A DNA stretch of 64,000 nucleotides from Papilionanthe hookeriana x Papilionanthe teres (lineage: Eukaryota; Streptophyta; Magnoliopsida; Asparagales; Orchidaceae). This document shows positions 59,673-64,000 of the stretch, in pieces. The stretch is from the NCBI GenBank assembly GCA_022702705.1, contig CM040429.1, positions 6,006,073 through 6,070,072 of the forward strand. The letters are read 5' to 3'. A program made the translations under genes and the position numbers. Within the stretch, counting starts at the first letter, position 1. Each line of letters starts with the position of its first letter. The notes beneath the pieces were generated by a model. That model did not search any database and had not been told where the DNA came from. It saw only the letters and a list, made by a program, of their open reading frames with translations.

Positions 59673-61500
59673 TCATTTGATATCGGAGTTAGCCTAACAC
59701 TAGTCCTATCCTAGAGTTTCTAGTATCCATCACTTCCCAACCCTACTTCCACCAAAAAATTTTCTTGCACCCATACACATATTCCACCTCCACACTCCTA
59801 AACCCTAATCACACCACCAAAAAGATAATTATTGAAGACCTGAACAGAATGAAGTACCACGATGTCGTTTATAAGAAATCCGCTAAGGGATATCCATAAA
59901 CCTTCTATGGAGAATTTGGGGTGGGAAATCCTCCAACTGCAAAAAAGATTTGCCTTCTTTGAGAGGAGGCAATCTTGGTGGGCATTTATAGCCGCAACGA
60001 TGACTTGTTAAATCAAAGGAATCGAATGAATCTCTTCGACCTTGTGGATTTCAAGGATGAAAAACCTCTAACCTGAAATATTCGACTTGAAATATTTAAG
60101 ATGTCGGGATTTTGAAGTAATTGTATATTTACCACATTTTGACGATCACTTGGATCCGAACAAGTTCATCAAGTTTCTTTTGGCTGTGAAATTTTTTTTT
60201 TAGTACTGGGAAGTACCACTAGACAAAATGATGAAACTAACTGTCAATAAGCTAAAAAAGAGTTCATTATTTTGATAGGAAAATTTAAGGCAACTAAGCC
60301 GATCCGAGGGAAAAGACTAGATCATTATCTTGTCCAAGCTGAATGGGAGATGCAGCATCAATACCTACTAGTTAATTACTGATTGGATGTTTAGACCCCT
60401 TTTCCAGAAGTGGAGAGACCGCTTCACCAGGCAACCACTACATCTTACATGTAATGTTCAACACCAGGATCTTATAGTCATAATACATTTAAGGGAACAT
60501 CCAAGCTGACCTTGCCTGAGGAGAAACTAATTCAGAGTAGTGAAGAAGTTGAGCGAATTAGTATTCCTAAATCTGTTCCAGCCAAAGGTTATTTCAAGTG
60601 CCACAGATTTGAGCATATTGAATCATATTGCAAACCAGAGAATGATCCCTTTCATTGATCAAGGAGCAGTTGAAGAAATAAAAAGTGATCCGACAGGTGA
60701 TGAAGATTTTAGAAATGATTCTCAACTTCCAACTGACTATGAAGAGACATTAGAGATTCTAGCTAATGCCATGAGAACGACTCCAGTTGAATTAACAGTA
60801 GATCTTCTAAAGGGAGTAATTTTGAGATAATGGACGTTCATGCTTAGTATGAGATCGTGGTATCTCGAACAACCTTTTGCAGGCCTTGAGAGGAGCATAA
60901 ACAAAATTGGTATTGAATGTCCAAAAGGCTCATGGGTTTAATTCGATGCTAGATACAAGGCAACCTCATATAAGAGGATCTCAAAATTCTCAACTACATA
61001 GCTTACCCCTTGAGTTGCCCTATTGAGGGAGGTCCAACATATTAGAAATGAAGAGCTTTTGAACTACTTTTGGAAGATTATATAGAGTTATTCAGATATT
61101 AGATTATATTCAACAGTGTACCTACCAACAGATGGTCAAACAGGAGGGATGAACCATGACTTTGTCATAGGAGTCTGGTGGGGAAGAAAATTCTACAATG
61201 GGATCCAGGTCCTATCAAAGAAAAAGAAAAGGTGACTCTTGAGTGGTTGCTAGTGAGAGTTGCCTAACCTGCATTAGATTTAGTCACATAGTTGATTCCT
61301 TCTTTCATATTTGTTTACTAGATACACTTGGACGAGTATTAGAAATGGAAGAAGCTAATTACTGATTTGATGATTCGAGGTTTGGTTCATGAGAATTACC
61401 CATACACATGTAGCTCTAGTTTAAGTTGTGTCAAAAGAGGATATATATTTATTCTATTAAGATGTGTTTTGGAATAGTAACACCTACATGATTTGACTTA
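59673..61500 (+). mobile_element. internal region of the gypsy element: broken gag and start of pol
   Basis: Around 60130 the sequence reads PHFDDHLDPNKFIKFLL, matching the gypsy gag start (EFDG.LDPDEFLEWL). At 60200-60370 follow YWEVPLDKMMKL and KRLDHYLVQAEWEMQHQYL. At about 60590 there is a decayed zinc knuckle, GYFKCHRFEHIESYCK, with its first Cys changed to Tyr. At 61330-61440, EWKKLITDLMIRGLVHENY corresponds to the usual lead-in to reverse transcriptase. The region then joins the next LTR directly, so most of pol is missing. Many stops are present; this is a dead, internally deleted copy. Confidence 0.7.
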
Positions 61501-61504
61501 CTGG

Positions 61505-62360
61505 GAAAGTATAACACTCCGTCACCTTCAAATTGGCAAGGAGTCAGAAGCTTCAATCGATGAGGCTAAAGCCCCCCCAACCTTGGGAGACTAGTGTGTG
61601 AGCACCGTCTGCTCCCGACGCGAGAATCATGCGAACGAAGCAACCGCTTGATTGTTGTATTTGGACTAAATCGGTCCAAATTTTTTCATTGTTGAGCAAT
61701 CGGTCAGCTATTTTGTGCCCCTCCTAGTTATCCAATTATTATATATTTATTTTCGTAGGAGATTAGGGTTTGTTTTTGGTGTGAGCTTGATAAGAACTGT
61801 TGTCGGCTTTTGTTTTCTTCATTCAAGGGTTGCATCTGAGGGTTTGGGTGGTGCTTCGGTTATATCTCTCTCCCGATGTGGTAATTATCTTCTCTATCCC
61901 CTTTCACATCCTCCACACATCACTCCCGATCATTCCGATTATTGTTTTCTTAAGTTCAAGACGCCTTCATTGCCTTCCCCTTCCCCTTTTTCGTTGCCAT
62001 TTTAGTTCCAGCCTTCCACCTTCACTGTCGCCATTGTTCCCTCCCTCACTTCGTTGTTTTGACCGATGTCCATACTTTCATAATTTGTTGTCTTCTGGAA
62101 GACAACACATCTGTTTTTTTGTTGTCTCGCAGCCTCCTATTCGCTGCCATTCCTCGAAAGTCGCTCCAGTTGTTGTTATACTTCATCCTAATGCCACAGG
62201 ACAACCACCCATTGCTATTGCTGCCTTCCCATCCCCCTTGCTATCTAATCACTATATCCCCCACCCCCCCCCCCAACAACCAGCACTTCGGATACATTTC
62301 TAGTTGCATTTGAATCGTGTCTGTTATTATTTCTATTTTTGTTGTGTGATTGTATTCTCT
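61505..62360 (+). mobile_element. 3' LTR of the gypsy element
   Basis: Starts near GGGAAAGTATAACACTCCG and runs through CCTTCAAATTGGCAAGGAGT, GATGAGGCTAAAGCCCCCCC, CACCGTCTGCTCCCGACGCG to GTTGTGTGATTGTATTCTCT. It is nearly identical to the copy that follows it. A C-run near 62267 differs in length between copies. Confidence 0.7.
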
Positions 62361-62363
62361 TAC

Positions 62364-63190
62364 CGGGAAAGTATAACACTCCGCCACCTTCAAATTGGCA
62401 AGGAGTCAGAAGCTTCAATCGATGAGGCTAAAGCCCCCCCAACCTTGGGAGACTAGTGCGGGAGCACCGTCTGCTCCCGACGCGAGAATCATGCGAACGA
62501 AGCAACCTCTTGATTGTTGTATTTGGACTAAATCGGTCCAAATTTTGTCGTTGTTGAGCAATCGGTCAGCTATTTTGTGCCCCTCCTAGTTATCCAATTA
62601 TTATATATTTATTTTCGTAGGAGTTTAGAGTTTGTTTTTGGTGTGTGCTTGATAAGAACTGTTGTCGGCTTTTGTTTTCTCCATTCAAGGGTTGCATCTG
62701 AGGGTTTGGGTGGTGCTTCAGTTATATCTCTCTCCCGATGTAGTGATTATCTTCTCTATCCCTTTTCATATCCTCCACACATCACTCCCGATCATTCCGA
62801 TTATTGTTTTCTTAAGTTCCAGACGCCGTCATTGCCTTCCCCTTCCCCTTTTTTGTTGCCATTTTAGTTCCAGCCTTCCACCTTCACTGTCGCCATTGTT
62901 CGCTCCCTCACTTCGTTGTTTTGACCGATGTCCATCCATTCATAATTTATTGTCTTCTGGAAGACAACACATCTGTTTTTTTGTTGTCTCGCCGCCTCCT
63001 ACTCGCTGCCATTCCTTGAAAGTTGCTCCAGTTGTTGTTATACTTCATCCTCCCCCCCAACAACCACAACCACAACCACAACCAACCCTTCGGATACATT
63101 TCTAGTTGGATTTGAATCGTGTTTGTTATTTCTATTTTTTGTTGTGTGATTGTATTCTCTAATGTTGAATTCATCAATAATATTTAGTTT
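62364..63190 (+). mobile_element. extra tandem LTR copy of the gypsy element
   Basis: Repeats the preceding LTR from GGGAAAGTATAACACTCCG onward and extends further, to GAATTCATCAATAATATTTAGTTTT, matching the 5' LTR at 59620-59642. It lacks the next part (CCTATCACATCATTTGAG), because a copia LTR begins here. A CCACAA/CCACAACCA run near 63062-63085 is specific to this copy. Confidence 0.7.
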
Positions 63191-63191
63191 T

Positions 63192-64000
63192 TGTTTGAAG
63201 TTGTATTAGGAAATAATTTATTCATATTAGAATTTATGAGGATTAGATTTATTTCCTAATATAAATTTATTTATTTCCTATTTTAGATTTATTTTCATGG
63301 ATTGAATTTATTTTCTTTTGTATTTTAAGCTTTCCTATTTTATGTTGTTTCTTTTATCTCCAAATAGTTAATATGAATTGATTAATTGAAGATATTAGGT
63401 GATATATCTTTCCTTTCATATTATTTCCTCTTTATTGTATTTCCTATTATCGAATTCATGCAAGGGTTATTTATACCCTCTTTCATATCAATAAAAATAT
63501 TATGTTATTTTTTGCATTATTATGAATTTCAACTTGGTATCAGAGCCTTGAAACAAACTCTAAAGCCTTCTGCCGCTGGAAACTTCTTATTCCCTGCAGC
63601 TTGCAATCTTTGCCGCGCTATAGGCCCTTTTTCAACTTTGTCTTTTCAGTTTTCCACCGGAAGCTTCCACTCTCTGCAGGCCCCGCGGCCAGAGTTTCCT
63701 TGTGCAGCTCTTCTTACCACTGAAACCCACTTCGGCAGCCTTTACTAGCTGCTGAAATTCCTTCCTTTGCAGTTCTCCCACTGGAAAATCCTCCCAATCG
63801 GTAGTAGATCAATGAATGTCCTCTTCCTGGCGGCCTCATAGAGCTTCTCCAAGTCTAGATAATTGGTAGAAGATGAGTGTGGTTGGAAAGCTGCATTGTA
63901 GTTGTAGCCCAACAACGTGAAATTGATCTTGTTCTCAACGATGAATTCAAGCTTGAGACTCCTGTCATTGTTTGCTTTGGGAAGAAGTAGTGTTTCATTA
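63192..64000 (+). mobile_element. left end of a Ty1/copia-type retrotransposon (LTR, primer site, start of interior; runs off the window)
   Basis: The LTR is about 63192-63531, TGTTTGAAGTTGTATTAGG to TATTATGAATTTCA, about 340 bp, with CAATAAAAAT near its end. The primer-binding site TGGTATCAGAGC (initiator Met tRNA) is at 63535-63546, in the usual position just after the LTR. From 63547 to the end is element interior without a clear gag start. The TG may be at 63192 or 63196. It appears to be inserted in the gypsy LTR. Confidence 0.75.

Noticed and set aside
59235..63105. Repeated frames of 96-167 codons that resemble each other
   Set aside because: They look like paralogous genes at first, but each sits in one of three LTR copies and has C/T-rich low-complexity content.
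1..64000. CRISPR arrays, tRNA or rRNA genes, riboswitches, organelle-derived inserts, defence or phage systems
   Set aside because: The tandem arrays have diverged units without unique spacers, no cloverleaf-like or rRNA sequence was recognised by eye, and the window is plant nuclear DNA. A tRNAscan and organelle-genome search would settle this.

Overview
This window looks like nuclear DNA of a flowering plant. It is AT-rich, its genes have many GT-AG introns (some several kb long), and it is full of plant-type repeats: Ty3/gypsy and Ty1/copia pieces, LINE tails ending in TTG repeats, PIF/Harbinger- and Tourist-like elements, and palindromic MITEs. I could not place it below angiosperms. I saw no CRISPR array, tRNA, rRNA or organelle-derived block, and no operon-like layout.

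Five protein-coding loci are supported. (1) A single-exon gene for a small Cys-rich plant protein of unknown function, 6744-7178 (+). (2) A complete 11-exon gene for a GT29 sialyltransferase-like Golgi protein, SIA1/MGP2 type, 20145 down to 9120 (-), 469 aa. (3) A complete 5-exon CBSX3-type mitochondrial CBS-pair protein gene, 25352-30124 (+), 205 aa, divergent from gene 2. (4) An intronless ATL-type RING-H2 E3 ligase gene, 35524-36045 (+). (5) The first 244 codons (7 coding exons) of a START/Bet v 1-like lipid-binding-domain protein, 49916-58347 (+). Its 3' exons are not found before the window ends.

Layout: 1-6570 is repeats, with one promoter-like GC island near 4.0 kb. 6.6-7.2 kb is gene 1. 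9.1-20.3 kb is gene 2, with a LINE fragment in its 5.6 kb intron 2. 20.4-21.7 kb is the divergent intergenic region. 21.7-30.4 kb is gene 3, with a likely untranslated leader exon, a LINE tail and MITEs. 30.4-35.4 kb is repeats and minisatellites. 35.5-36.1 kb is gene 4. 36.3-43.1 kb is tandem arrays, a 4 kb LTR-like block and a 946 bp PIF-like transposon. 43.5-58.3 kb is gene 5, with a possible non-coding leader near 43.6 kb, a 3.5 kb solo LTR in intron 2 and MITEs in introns. 58.8-64.0 kb is a damaged gypsy element with an extra LTR copy, interrupted by the left end of a copia element.

The genes do not form a pathway; they are unrelated neighbours. I found no convincing undescribed biological system. 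The best leads are the solo LTR with exact target duplications, a GC-AG intron in gene 5, an in-frame stop followed by 33 open codons in gene 4, an uninterrupted GC-rich segment inside the PIF-like element, and two dispersed repeat families whose copies can be aligned within this window.
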